Under the pieces are notes generated by a model. It was not told the DNA's origin, did not search any database, and saw nothing but the letters and a program-made list of their open reading frames with translations. Made by a program: the position numbers and the translations under genes. Shown here one piece after another: positions 8,244 to 16,638 of a stretch of 64,000 nt of DNA. Origin of the DNA: Bacillota bacterium (lineage in GTDB: Bacteria > Bacillota_E > Symbiobacteriia > Symbiobacteriales > Symbiobacteriaceae); contig QGVE01000001.1 in assembly GCA_003242675.1 (NCBI GenBank), forward strand, positions 26,631-90,630. Direction: 5' to 3'. How positions within the stretch are numbered: the stretch's first letter is position 1; each line of letters starts with the position of its first letter.

Positions 8244-9725
8244 GTGGAGAGGATTGACATCTTTGAGGACGTCGCGAGGCGGACCGGAGGGGACGTGTAC
8301 ATCGGTGTGGTGGGCCCGGTCCGGACCGGAAAGTCCACCTTGATCCGCCGTTTCGCCGAGCAGATCATCCTGCCCAACATCGCGGATGAGTACCTGCAGG
8401 CCCGCATCCGCGACGAGCTGCCGCAGTCCGGGAACGGCCGGACCATCATGACGGTGGAGCCCAAGTTCGTGCCTGACGAAGCGGTCGAGATCACCCTCCG
8501 CGAAGGGCTCACCGTGCGGGTGCGGCTGGTCGATTCGGTGGGCTATGCGGTGGAAGGCGCGCTGGGGTACCTGCAGGAGGACGGCTCGCCCCGCATGGTG
8601 CGCACGCCCTGGTTCGAAGAGGAGATCCCGTTCCACGACGCCGCCGAGATCGGCACCCGCAAGGTCATCGCCGAGCACTCGACGATCGGCCTTTTGGTGA
8701 CGACCGACGGGACCATCACCGACCTGGCCCGGGGCAAGTACCTGGAGGCCGAGGAGCGCGTCGTGGCCGAACTGCAGGCGCTGGGCAAGCCGTTCGTGGT
8801 CGTCCTGAACACCACCCGGCCCTACGCCCAGGAGACGATGGAGCTGGCCGGCGAGCTGGAGGTCAAGTACAACGCGCCGGTCATCCCGGTCGACGCCAGC
8901 GAGCTGACCCAGGACGACATCCACCTGATCCTGGAGCAGGCCTTGTTCGAGTTCCCGGTGCGGGAGGCCCACATCGCCCTGCCCCGCTGGGTGGAGGAGC
9001 TGGACAGCACGCACCCCGTGCGCGCCCAGTTCGAGGAGGCGATCGCGGTGGCGCTGCAGGGCATCCAGAAGATCCGCGACGTGGACGCCGCCGTCGAGCG
9101 GCTCAGCTCCTACGAGTTCATGGCCGCGGTCAACCTGCAGTCCATCGACATGGGCGCCGGCGTCGCCCACGTGCAGACCGAGGCGCGGGACGACCTGTAC
9201 TACCAGGTGCTCGAGGAGATCACCGGCGTCCCGCTCGAGGGGAAGCACACCATGGTCCGGCTCCTCCGGGAGTACACCCAGGCGAAGCGGGAGTACGACA
9301 AGATCAAGGATGCGCTGGAGGACGTGAAGGCCACGGGCTACGGCGTCGTGACGCCGGCCATCGAAGACATCACCTTCGAGGAGCCCGAGCTGGTGCGGCA
9401 GGGCATCATGTACGGCGTCAAGCTCCAGGCCACGGCGCCGAGCCTGCACTTCATCCGGGCCGACATCTCGGCCGAGGTGACGCCGATCATCGGCACGGCG
9501 AAGCAGGGCGAGGAGCTGGTGCACTACCTGCTCGAGCGGTTCGAGGACGACCCGAGGCAGCTCTGGGAGTTCGACATCTTCGGCAAGTCGCTCCACGAGC
9601 TGGTGCAGGAGGGCATCCGGGCCAAGCTGCACCGCATGCCCGAGGACGCCCAGGTCAAGCTGCAGGAGACGCTCAGCCGGATCATCAACGAGGGCTCCAC
9701 CGGGCTGATCTGCATCATCATCTGA
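8244..9725 (+). CDS. spoIVA: Stage IV sporulation protein A, spore coat morphogenetic ATPase
   Basis: SpoIVA polymerises, using ATP, around the forespore to form the basement layer on which the coat is built, and is made in the mother cell. The 493-residue protein starts with the family-typical MERIDIFEDVARRTGGDVYI and has the Walker A GPVRTGKST at residues 24-32. DSVGYAV, the long conserved middle domain and the Gly-rich C terminus ending in GLICIII are also characteristic. The ORF starts at ATG/GTG 8244 after GGGAGGGTGCTGGA. Its presence indicates an endospore-forming Firmicute. A GC-rich hairpin follows. Confidence 0.98.
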   Translation: MERIDIFEDVARRTGGDVYIGVVGPVRTGKSTLIRRFAEQIILPNIADEYLQARIRDELPQSGNGRTIMTVEPKFVPDEAVEITLREGLTVRVRLVDSVGYAVEGALGYLQEDGSPRMVRTPWFEEEIPFHDAAEIGTRKVIAEHSTIGLLVTTDGTITDLARGKYLEAEERVVAELQALGKPFVVVLNTTRPYAQETMELAGELEVKYNAPVIPVDASELTQDDIHLILEQALFEFPVREAHIALPRWVEELDSTHPVRAQFEEAIAVALQGIQKIRDVDAAVERLSSYEFMAAVNLQSIDMGAGVAHVQTEARDDLYYQVLEEITGVPLEGKHTMVRLLREYTQAKREYDKIKDALEDVKATGYGVVTPAIEDITFEEPELVRQGIMYGVKLQATAPSLHFIRADISAEVTPIIGTAKQGEELVHYLLERFEDDPRQLWEFDIFGKSLHELVQEGIRAKLHRMPEDAQVKLQETLSRIINEGSTGLICIII

Positions 9726-9731
9726 CGGCAC

Positions 9732-9752
9732 GAGGGGGGCATTGCCCCCCTC
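9732..9752. terminator. Bidirectional terminator between spoIVA and DUF2249 gene
   Basis: GAGGGGGGC and GCCCCCCTC form a perfect 9-bp stem with a 3-base loop in the 31-base gap between two convergent genes. Confidence 0.75.
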
Positions 9753-9756
9753 TCGC

Positions 9757-9984
9757 TCACTTCTTGGTGATCCGGACCTTCCAGACCTCCGGTCCCTGCT
9801 CCTCGTACTCCCAATCGAACTGGCCGGCCAGCTCGGCGGCGAACTGGTAGTACAGCGGCTTCGGATCGTGGTCGTTGATGAGCCGCATCGCCTCGCCGGG
9901 GGCCAGGGACTCGAACGTCTCGAAGATCAGCGGGTGCCGCCGGAAAGGCGGGATGGTCCGCACGTCCAGTTCCTTCACCGTCAT
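9757..9984 (-). CDS. DUF2249 domain protein
   Basis: A 75-residue single-domain protein matching DUF2249, a TusA-like fold family. Characteristic segments are ELDVRTIPPFRRHPLIFETF, LAPGEAMRLINDHDPKPLYY and EQGPEVWKVRI at the end. DUF2249 proteins are often found with nitrogen-oxide or redox genes, but nothing here indicates a specific partner. The gene is convergent with spoIVA and divergent from metX. A possible operator (GTGATG-N7-CATCAC) lies about 60 bases upstream of its start, in the shared intergenic region. Confidence 0.85.
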   Translation of the reverse strand: MTVKELDVRTIPPFRRHPLIFETFESLAPGEAMRLINDHDPKPLYYQFAAELAGQFDWEYEEQGPEVWKVRITKK

Positions 9985-10044
9985 GGGGCTGCACCCCCTT
10001 TGTCCCGTCGTTGTCTCCTCTCATGGTACCTATGATGCCGCGGT

Positions 10045-10063
10045 GTGATGTGACGCCCATCAC
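10045..10063. promoter_or_regulatory. Inverted repeat, possible operator
   Basis: GTGATG and CATCAC flank a 7-base spacer. The repeat lies 17 bases upstream of the metX -35 box and between divergent genes. It resembles Crp/Fnr-type half sites with non-standard spacing. No regulator can be assigned. Confidence 0.35.
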
Positions 10064-10079
10064 TTCCCATAGAGAAATA

Positions 10080-10109
10080 TTGACAGGGGCCGCAGGCCCG
10101 TGGTAGTAT
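10080..10109 (+). promoter_or_regulatory. Sigma-A-type promoter of the SAM-riboswitch/metX unit
   Basis: TTGACA at 10080-10085 and TAGTAT at 10104-10109, separated by 18 bases, lie about 60 bases before the riboswitch. Both hexamers stand out against the GC-rich background. Confidence 0.75.
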
Positions 10110-10170
10110 CGGTGCCAAACCTGCGACAACTGCATAGGGATACTCCCTTCGGGCTGCACGGCCCGGCGGG

Positions 10171-10286
10171 CTCTTATCCAGAGAGGTGGAGGGAACTGGC
10201 CCGATGAAACCCGGCAACCCAGGACGCGGAAGGGCGTCTGAAGGTGCCAATTCCACCGGCGGCGGCTTGCCGCTGGAAGATAAGAG
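10171..10286 (+). ncRNA. SAM-I (S-box) riboswitch
   Basis: The classic S-box signature is readable: a P1 strand CTCTTATCC at 10171, then AGAGAGGTGGAGGGA, CTGGCCCGATGAAACCCGG, CAACC, then GGTGCCAATTCC and the closing P1 strand GATAAGAG ending at 10286. SAM binding should stabilise P1 and allow the downstream terminator to form, switching off metX when methionine/SAM is plentiful. It lies between a strong promoter and metX. Confidence 0.97.
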
Positions 10287-10318
10287 AGCGGACCGCAGCG
10301 CGAACCAATGTCTTGCCA

Positions 10319-10347
10319 GCCGCTCCCTTATCGGGTGCGGCCTTTTT
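10319..10347 (+). terminator. Riboswitch-controlled intrinsic terminator
   Basis: GCCGCTCCC and GGGTGCGGC pair (one T-T mismatch) around a TTATC loop, followed by CTTTTT. This is the expression platform of the SAM riboswitch. It also rules out the longer metX reading frame that would start at 10308. Confidence 0.85.
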
Positions 10348-10436
10348 GGTGGATCGCTGCGGGGTTCGCCGGTGCGGCGCCGGTGGTGAGCGGCGCCGCG
10401 GCACATGAGGGTGAGCGGCTTCAGGGGGGTGGAGTC

Positions 10437-11594
10437 GTGAACGCGGCACCGGTGCAGACCTTGCTTTCCCGCCGGCAGTACGCGCGGGTGGCGACGCCGG
10501 AGAACCCGCTGGTGCTGGAGAGCGGTCGGGTGCTCAGAGATGTGACCCTGTGCTATGAGGTCTTCGGCCGGCCGAGTCCGGCGGGGGACAACGTCATCCT
10601 CGTCTGCCACGCCCTGACGGGGGACAGCCACGTGGCGGGCCGCTACCGGCCGGACGACCCGAAACCGGGCTGGTGGGACGATGCGGTGGGGCCCGGCAAG
10701 GCCCTCGACACGGACCGGTACTGCGTGATCTGCAGCAACGTCCTGGGCGGCTGCCAGGGCTCGACCGGCCCCTCCTCGGTGAACCCCGAGACCGGGAGGC
10801 CGTACGGCCTGGACTTCCCCATCATCACGGTCCGCGACATGGTCCGGGCGCAGGCGAGGCTGCTGGACCTGCTGGGCGTGCGGCGGCTCCTGGCGGTGAT
10901 CGGCGGTTCGCTCGGGGCCATGCAGGCGCTGGAGTGGGCCGTTACCTATCCCGACCGGATGCTGGGGGTCATCCCGATCGGCGGCGCCGGCCGCTTCCAC
11001 CCGCAGGGCATCGCCTTCAACGAGGTGCAGCGGCAGGCGATCCTGAACGACCCCGACTTCCGGGGCGGGCAGTACTACGGGACGCCGGGCCCGGTGCGGG
11101 GGCTGGCCACGGCCCGGATGCTGGGCATGATCACCTACCGGTCGGACGAGTCGATGTGGACCCAGTTCGGCCGGGAGGTGCTGGCGGGAGCCGACCCGCT
11201 GCAGCAGGGGTTCGGGGTGGCCTATCAGGTGGAGTCGTACCTGCACTACCAGGGACAGAAGCTGGTGGAGCGGTTCGACGCCAACTCGTACCTGTACCTC
11301 ACCCGCGCGATGGACCTGATGGACCTGGGGCGGGGCCGGGGCTCTTATGAGGAGGCCCACCGGCGCATCCAGGCCCGGGTCCTGGCGATCGGCATCCGCT
11401 CCGACCTGCTGTTCCCGACCTACCTGCAGCGGGAGACCGTGGAGCTGGTCCGGGCTGCCGGCGGGCGGGCCGAGTACCTCGAGATGGACTCCCCCTGGGG
11501 GCACGATGCCTTCCTGGTCGATTTTCACCTGATCGCGGAGCCGATCCACCGCTTCCTGCGGGAGCTGGAGGCGGAGGCCGCCGGTCAGGTGTAG
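10437..11594 (+). CDS. metX: Homoserine O-acyltransferase MetX
   Basis: Acylates homoserine with acetyl- or succinyl-CoA, committing it to methionine synthesis. It is an alpha/beta hydrolase of 385 residues: the oxyanion region CHALTGDSHV, the motif NVLGGCQGSTGPSS, the nucleophile serine at about residue 158 in GGSLGAMQ, and the catalytic histidine at about residue 356 in WGHDAF, preceded by the acidic residue region RSDLLFP. The start is GTG 10437, directly after GGGGGGTGGAG. An in-frame start at 10308 would lie within the riboswitch terminator and is rejected. The SAM riboswitch upstream provides feedback control. lysC, supplying the same aspartate pathway, follows. Confidence 0.95.
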   Translation: MNAAPVQTLLSRRQYARVATPENPLVLESGRVLRDVTLCYEVFGRPSPAGDNVILVCHALTGDSHVAGRYRPDDPKPGWWDDAVGPGKALDTDRYCVICSNVLGGCQGSTGPSSVNPETGRPYGLDFPIITVRDMVRAQARLLDLLGVRRLLAVIGGSLGAMQALEWAVTYPDRMLGVIPIGGAGRFHPQGIAFNEVQRQAILNDPDFRGGQYYGTPGPVRGLATARMLGMITYRSDESMWTQFGREVLAGADPLQQGFGVAYQVESYLHYQGQKLVERFDANSYLYLTRAMDLMDLGRGRGSYEEAHRRIQARVLAIGIRSDLLFPTYLQRETVELVRAAGGRAEYLEMDSPWGHDAFLVDFHLIAEPIHRFLRELEAEAAGQV

Positions 11595-11664
11595 ACGATG
11601 TATTGTATACAGGTGTATAATCATGACATTCTATGCGCACCTGGCTCGCGAGGAGGTGGGATCC

Positions 11665-11745
11665 ATGGACAACGCGGGGAAAGCCGGCAAACCGGTTCTC
11701 CGGACCGCCCCGACGCCGCGCGGAGCCCACCTCCGGAGCGCCTGA
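11665..11745 (+). CDS. Possible 26-codon leader peptide upstream of lysC
   Basis: An ATG at 11665 is preceded at ideal distance by GAGGAGGTGGG and opens a 26-residue frame (MDNAGKAGKPVLRTAPTPRG and a short tail) ending 42 bases before lysC. A TATAAT box lies at 11616-11621. The peptide is Pro/Arg/Ala-rich with two Lys and two Thr codons, so it does not look like a classical lysine or threonine attenuator. It might be a translational coupling leader or a chance ORF. Confidence 0.35.
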   Translation: MDNAGKAGKPVLRTAPTPRGAHLRSA

Positions 11746-11787
11746 CCTCGGATCGCACAGGCACTAGATGGAGGAGGAGGGGCGCTC

Positions 11788-13053
11788 TTGGGTCTCGTCG
11801 TGCAGAAGTACGGCGGCTCGTCGGTATCCACCGCCGAGAAGTACCGCCGCGTGGCCAGGCGGATCGCCTGGAAGAAGAGGCAGGGAAATGACGTCGTGGT
11901 CGTGGTCAGCGCCCCGGGAGACCTGACGGACGAGCTGATCGAGCGCGCCCGGTCGATCACCGACCGGCCGTCGGCCCGCGAGATGGACGTGCTGCTGGCC
12001 ACCGGGGAGCAGATCTCCATCGCGCTGCTCACCATGGCCCTGCACGACCTGGGGGTCGACGCCGTGTCGCTGACGGGTCCCCAGGCGGGCTTCCAGACCG
12101 ACGACCATCACCGGGCGGCGCGGATCCGCAACATCGACACCACCCGCATCCGGCGCGAGCTCGCCGCCGGCCGGGTGGTCATTGTGGCCGGCTTCCAGGG
12201 GCAAGATGAACACGGCGACATCACCACGCTGGGGCGGGGCGGCTCCGACGCCTCGGCGATCGCCCTGGCAGCGTACTTGGGAGCAGACCAGTGCCAGATC
12301 TTCACGGACGTGGACGGCATCTACTCCGCCGATCCGCGCATCGTGCCGAACGCACGCCGGCTGGACGAGATCTCCTATGACGAGATCCTGGAGCTGGCCG
12401 CGGCCGGCGCCCAGGTGATGCAGCTGCGGTCCGTCGAGCTCGCGAAACAGTACGGCGTGGAGTTCGAAGTCCTCAGTTCCCTCGGCCCGCTGCCCGACGA
12501 AGGCGGCGAGGAGCGGGGCACGAAGGTGGTGGCGAAGTTGAGCCCGAACAACCATCGGGTCGTCTCCGGCGTAGCCGTCGATTCCAAGGTGGCGCACATC
12601 ACCCTGATCGGGCTGCCAGACCGCCCGGGCGTGGCCTACCGGTGGTTCAAGGCCCTGGGCGATGCCCGCATCAACCTGGACATGATCGTGCAGTCGGCCG
12701 GCACCGGCTGCGGAAACGGCCCGACGGCCGACATCTCATTCACCTGCGCCCGGGACGACCTGGAGACGGCGCTGGAGGTGTGCAACCGCCTGCTGCCGGA
12801 GTTCCCCGGCGCCCGGGTCATCTACGACACCGACGTCGCCAAGGTCTCGATCGTCGGTTCGGGTGTCGCCTCCAACTACGGCGTGGCGGCCAAGATGTTC
12901 GAGGCGCTGGCGGAGAAGGACATCAACATCGAGCTGATCACCGGGTCGGAGATCAAGATCTCGTGCCTGGTGCGCGCCTCCCGGGCGATGGAGGCCGTGC
13001 GGGCGGTGCACGACAAGTTCCAGCTGGGCGACGTGGAGCCCATCGTGGAGTAG
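11788..13053 (+). CDS. lysC: Aspartate kinase
   Basis: Phosphorylates aspartate, the first step toward lysine, threonine, methionine and diaminopimelate (also the dipicolinate precursor pathway in spores). Its 421 residues include the N-terminal kinase motif VQKYGGSSV, GFQGQDEHGDITTLGRGGSD (the substrate-binding segment) and FTDVDGIYSADPR. From about residue 270 there are two ACT domains that bind feedback effectors (ITLIGLPDRPGVA and VSIVGSGVASNYGVAAKMF). The start is TTG 11788 after GGAGGAGGAGG. The length is that of the Bacillus-type alpha subunit. It follows metX in the same direction. Confidence 0.97.
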   Translation: MGLVVQKYGGSSVSTAEKYRRVARRIAWKKRQGNDVVVVVSAPGDLTDELIERARSITDRPSAREMDVLLATGEQISIALLTMALHDLGVDAVSLTGPQAGFQTDDHHRAARIRNIDTTRIRRELAAGRVVIVAGFQGQDEHGDITTLGRGGSDASAIALAAYLGADQCQIFTDVDGIYSADPRIVPNARRLDEISYDEILELAAAGAQVMQLRSVELAKQYGVEFEVLSSLGPLPDEGGEERGTKVVAKLSPNNHRVVSGVAVDSKVAHITLIGLPDRPGVAYRWFKALGDARINLDMIVQSAGTGCGNGPTADISFTCARDDLETALEVCNRLLPEFPGARVIYDTDVAKVSIVGSGVASNYGVAAKMFEALAEKDINIELITGSEIKISCLVRASRAMEAVRAVHDKFQLGDVEPIVE

Positions 13054-13062
13054 CAGTGGACA

Positions 13063-13097
13063 AGCGCGGCGGACCCCGCAAGGAGGACCGCCGCGCT
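13063..13097 (+). terminator. GC-rich hairpin after lysC
   Basis: AGCGCGGCGG and CCGCCGCGCT are exact inverted repeats 15 bases apart, starting 10 bases after the lysC stop. No T-run follows, so terminator function is only likely. The remaining 200 bases before the next gene show nothing I recognise. Confidence 0.45.
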
Positions 13098-13315
13098 GGC
13101 GCGTGTCACCTGTGCCGCCCCGCTGCCGCTGACGTGCCTCACCCGGAACGCTCCGCTACCGCTGTCGTGTCTCGCCCAGGAGCTCCCGCTGCAGCGGGCC
13201 GGCCCGTGCGGCGGCGCTCCCGGCCGCAGGCCCTTGCCCGGAGGATTGCCCGGCCGCCTTGTGGAAATCTTCTCCCAAGCGCAGAGCACGCGCGAACCCT
13301 TGGGAGGTGGAGAAC

Positions 13316-13792
13316 ATGGGCGAACTGCTCACGCCCGCGTCGCTCCTGGAGATGATGGAAGGCAACCGGCGGCTGACCGTCCGCACGATCGAGGCGTTCC
13401 CCGAGGACAAGCTGTTCCAGTTCAAGGCCGCGGAGGCCATGCGCCCCTTTGCGGACATGGTGAAGGAGATCCTGGTGCTGGAGGAGGCCTACGTGCGCGG
13501 GGCCGCCACCGGGGAGTGGTCCATCGACCTGCACAAGTTCGACGAGGTGAACACGAAGCAGGCGCTGCTCGACGCCTGCGCCGAGGTGCGGCAGCGCACA
13601 CGGGAGCTGTGGCCGAAGGTGACCGTGGAGCGCCTGCTGGCCGAGGAGGTGGACGGCTTCTTCAACCAGGAGCCGGAGAGCAACCTCAGCCGGCTGATCT
13701 ACGCCCTGGAAAACGAAATCCACCACCGGGGCCAGGGGTACACCTACCTGCGCATGCTCGGGATTGAGCCGCCGCCCTTCTACGTGCGGTGA
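13316..13792 (+). CDS. DinB-family (DUF664/YfiT-like) four-helix protein
   Basis: A 158-residue, mainly helical protein. LLEMMEGNRRLTVRTIEAFPEDKL, MRPFADMVKEILVLEEAYVRG and the C-terminal NEIHHRGQGYTYLRMLGIEPP match the DinB/YfiT family, whose members carry a three-histidine metal site. The C-terminal HH-x-GQ portion is clear, while the other ligand positions cannot be confirmed by eye. Some relatives are bacillithiol- or mycothiol-dependent transferases, but the activity here is unknown. ATG 13316 follows GGGAGGTGGAGAAC. A perfect hairpin terminator follows the gene. Confidence 0.8.
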   Translation: MGELLTPASLLEMMEGNRRLTVRTIEAFPEDKLFQFKAAEAMRPFADMVKEILVLEEAYVRGAATGEWSIDLHKFDEVNTKQALLDACAEVRQRTRELWPKVTVERLLAEEVDGFFNQEPESNLSRLIYALENEIHHRGQGYTYLRMLGIEPPPFYVR

Positions 13793-13812
13793 GCCACAGG
13801 CCGCGGATGCGA

Positions 13813-13844
13813 CGGGCCGACCGGCTTCATCCGGTCGGCCCGTT
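13813..13844 (+). terminator. Terminator after the DinB-family gene
   Basis: CGGGCCGACCGG and CCGGTCGGCCCG pair perfectly (12 bp) around a CTTCAT loop and are followed by TTGC. The following 300 bases up to the DcuC-like stop hold no gene I can support. Confidence 0.8.
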
Positions 13845-14148
13845 GCTGGCTGGCATCGCCCCCGCGAGGCTGCGGGCGAGCAGTTCGCGCTCGCCGGCCG
13901 TCAGGCGCCGCTCCACGCCGGGCAGGTCCGGCAGCACATCACTCCGATTCATCGGCTGTAGACCTCTCCGCCAGTTGGACTCGCGTGCGCGGCGCCGGGT
14001 TCCGAACTGCGCGACGGCTGGTGGCGCGCAAAGTGGGCTGAGCACCGACAACGGGCGGCGCTCAGCCCAGGTGGGCAAGACGAATCTTCCCCGACTAGCG
14101 GAACGGCGGCCGGTGGGCAGGACCCCGCCGCATCGGTGGCGGGCGAGC

Positions 14149-15405
14149 TCACAGCCCCTGCATGAGGAAGGCGACGATGCTGGCGAGGATCATGCCGGGG
14201 GCGTTGCGCTTGGCCACTTCCATCGGGCTCACCCCGGCGATGCCGGAGACGATGATCGCCGCGCCCGCCACGGGGCTCATGGAGCGGCCGAGGGCACCGG
14301 CCAGGGAAGCCAGCGTCCCCAGCTTGGGGATGGTCAGGCCGAAGCTGGCGGCGTGGGGCGTCACGGCCTCGTTGAAGGCGATCGTCGCGGCGTCGCCCGA
14401 GCCGCTGAGGACGGCGACCAGCATCGGACCCCACGTGCCGGCGGCGCCGATCGCGCCCTTCGCCCCGGTGGCCGCGTCCAGCAGCAGGTCGATCAGGCCG
14501 ACCTGGCTCAGCCCTGCGGCGAAGACGCCGGCGGCGATGATGATGCCGATGACGTCGCCATACGCCTTGCCCATGCCGTCGAAGAAGGACCTGGTGAGCT
14601 CCGCCGGGCTCGTGCGGGTGACGACCAGGGCGAGTATGGAGCCGATGATCATACACGCCGGCACCGTGAGCCCCCAGCCCTTCATCGCGGGCACGGTCGC
14701 TCCAAGCACCAGCAGCGCCAGGGGCACGATCGGCACGAGCGCGTAGAGAGGGTGCGGCCGCAATACCCCGGCCTCGGCCAGGACCTCCGACCGGTTCCCG
14801 CGGTCCTCACGGCGCAGGAACGCGAGGATCGTGAGGATGACCGCGCCGATCAGGCCCGCCACGATGGTGGCTGGCGTGACGGTGGCGATCGTCTCGACGA
14901 CCGAGGCCCCCGACATCTCTGCGACCATGTTGATGTGGGCGCTGCCCGGGCTCAGTACGGAGCCGAACGTGCCGGCCAGCACGGCTGCCGCGGCGACGGC
15001 CGGGTGGACGCCGGAGGCCATCAGGATGGGGATCAACACCGCACCCACCGCGGCGCTGCAGCCGGCCGCACTGGGGAGGGCGATGTTGATCAGGAAGGTG
15101 GCGATGGTCGTCGCCGGGATCAGGATCGCCCGCGCCCTGGCGACGGTGTTGGCGACGGCGTGGACCAGGTGCTGGTCGCATCGGGTGAGCTTCATGACGT
15201 ACGCGAAGCCCATCACCGAGCAGATCGCGCTGATCAGCCCGGCGTTGGTCATGGACTTCTGGAACTGGTTGAAGGCTTCCATCGGCTGCAGCGAGAGGAT
15301 CGCCATGAGGAGGCCGGCGGCAAACAGGACCATCCGGGTCTCGTACCGCTTCAGGATCGCGTAGATGGTCAGGAGGACGATCAGAACTCCAACCCACGGC
15401 AGCAT
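14149..15405 (-). CDS. DcuC-like C4-dicarboxylate / anaerobic carboxylate permease
   Basis: A multi-spanning transporter of about 418 residues. Conserved segments such as IALPSAAGCSAAVGAVLIPI, LAGTFGSVLSPGSAHINMV, VLSGSGDAATIAFNEAVTP and LGRSMSPVAGAAIIV are typical of the DcuC/YfcC-type ion transporter superfamily. ATG 15405 is preceded by AGGGGAG; an in-frame upstream start at 15468 lacks a site. The gene is last in a minus-strand operon after abgA and a PepT-like gene, the place where AbgT would be expected. I infer it imports a carboxylated substrate such as an acyl-amino acid, peptide or dicarboxylate for those hydrolases. Confidence 0.75.
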   Translation of the reverse strand: MLPWVGVLIVLLTIYAILKRYETRMVLFAAGLLMAILSLQPMEAFNQFQKSMTNAGLISAICSVMGFAYVMKLTRCDQHLVHAVANTVARARAILIPATTIATFLINIALPSAAGCSAAVGAVLIPILMASGVHPAVAAAAVLAGTFGSVLSPGSAHINMVAEMSGASVVETIATVTPATIVAGLIGAVILTILAFLRREDRGNRSEVLAEAGVLRPHPLYALVPIVPLALLVLGATVPAMKGWGLTVPACMIIGSILALVVTRTSPAELTRSFFDGMGKAYGDVIGIIIAAGVFAAGLSQVGLIDLLLDAATGAKGAIGAAGTWGPMLVAVLSGSGDAATIAFNEAVTPHAASFGLTIPKLGTLASLAGALGRSMSPVAGAAIIVSGIAGVSPMEVAKRNAPGMILASIVAFLMQGL

Positions 15406-15487
15406 GTGTGACCACTCCCCTTTGCTGCGTCCTGCAAAGGCAATCGGCGACACGTGACCGGCCCCCACACCGCGGTCACGGCTCGCA

Positions 15488-16606
15488 TCAGGCCGACGCG
15501 TACTCGACGATCAGCGCAAACACCACGTCCGCGATGCGCTCCAGCTCCGCGACCTCGAGGCTCTCCTGGAGGCTGTGGGCGCCGCGGTAGCCCGTGCCCA
15601 GGTTGCACGCGGGGATGCCCCGCGCGTTGAAGATGTTGGCGTCGCTGCCGCCCCCGGTGGCTCTGAGCGACGGCGTCAGCCCGGCCCGGCGGATGGCGGC
15701 CGAGGCCCGCTGGATCACGGTGTCGTCGGGGCTCAGGTTGACGGGGCCGTACGCAAACTCGATGTCCGCCTCCATCCGGGCGCCGAACTCGGCGGCGGTG
15801 CGCTCGAAGACCTCGGTCATGTGCTTCACCTGCTCGTCCATCTTCGCCGTAACGAGGGAGCGCACGTCGCCGTGCATCTCGAAGGTCTCCATGACGATGT
15901 TGGTGGCGGTGCCGCCCCGTGCAACGCCCAGGTTCGCCGTCGTCTCCGGGTCGATGCGGCCGAGCTTCATGCGCGTGAGCGCGTGGGCCGCCACCACCAG
16001 GGCGCTGATGCCCTTCTCCGGCTCCACGCCGCCGTGGGCCGCCTTGCCGATCACCCGGTAGGTCACCTTGGTCTGCGCGGGCGCCTGGTGGATGATCGAC
16101 CCCACCGGTGTCGACGAGTCGATGATGTAGGCCTCGCGCGCGGAGAGGAGGGAGAAGTCCAGGTTCTTGGAGCCGTTCAGGCCGCCCTCCTCGGCGATGG
16201 TGAAGACCACCTCCAGGTCGGGCATGGCCACCCCCTGTTCGATGGCCCGCTGGACGCCCTCCAGGATGGCAGCCAGGCCCGCGGCGTCGTCCGCCCCGAG
16301 GATGGTCGTGCCGTCGCTGGTGATGACCCCGTCCTTGATCTGCGGCCGGATGCCGGTGCCCGGCGAAACCCGGTCCATGTGGGCGCAGAGCAGGAGCGGC
16401 GCGGAGCCGCTGTTCCCTTTCCGCTTCGCGATCAGGTTGCCGGTCTCGCCGCCGATGCGCTCGCCGGCGTCGTCCCGCATGACGGCAAAGCCCATCGCCT
16501 CCAGCCGGGCCTGCAGCACGTCGGCCATGCGGCCCTCCCGCTTCGTCTGGGTGTCCGTGGTCACCAGGGTCAGGAACGTGTCCAGCAGTCGGGTGCGTTC
16601 GGTCAT
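15488..16606 (-). CDS. PepT-like M20 metallopeptidase
   Basis: A 372-residue di-zinc peptidase of the tripeptidase T group. The metal-ligand motifs are LLLCAHMDRV (His and Asp), LGADDAAGLAAIL (bridging Asp), FTIAEEGGLNGS (catalytic and binding Glu) and GGGSDANIFN near the C terminus; the dimerisation-domain histidine is in GKAAHGG. The ATG has GAGGTGACC upstream. It lies 82 bases upstream of the DcuC-like gene and 32 bases downstream of abgA, all on the minus strand. It probably releases N-terminal amino acids from short peptides in the cytoplasm. Exact specificity is unknown. Confidence 0.9.
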   Translation of the reverse strand: MTERTRLLDTFLTLVTTDTQTKREGRMADVLQARLEAMGFAVMRDDAGERIGGETGNLIAKRKGNSGSAPLLLCAHMDRVSPGTGIRPQIKDGVITSDGTTILGADDAAGLAAILEGVQRAIEQGVAMPDLEVVFTIAEEGGLNGSKNLDFSLLSAREAYIIDSSTPVGSIIHQAPAQTKVTYRVIGKAAHGGVEPEKGISALVVAAHALTRMKLGRIDPETTANLGVARGGTATNIVMETFEMHGDVRSLVTAKMDEQVKHMTEVFERTAAEFGARMEADIEFAYGPVNLSPDDTVIQRASAAIRRAGLTPSLRATGGGSDANIFNARGIPACNLGTGYRGAHSLQESLEVAELERIADVVFALIVEYASA

Positions 16607-16638
16607 CGCGGGTCACCTCTTCCGGGAGATTTGGGGTG

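Noticed and set aside
10308..10436. Longer N terminus for MetX starting at 10308
   Set aside because: It overlaps the riboswitch terminator. GTG 10437 has a strong ribosome site and gives the family N terminus.
13827..13952. 41-codon minus-strand frame (MNRSDVLPDL start) with a GGAGAGG upstream
   Set aside because: Its last codons coincide with the perfect terminator stem at 13813-13844, and I see no relation to known proteins. It could be real, but support is too weak.
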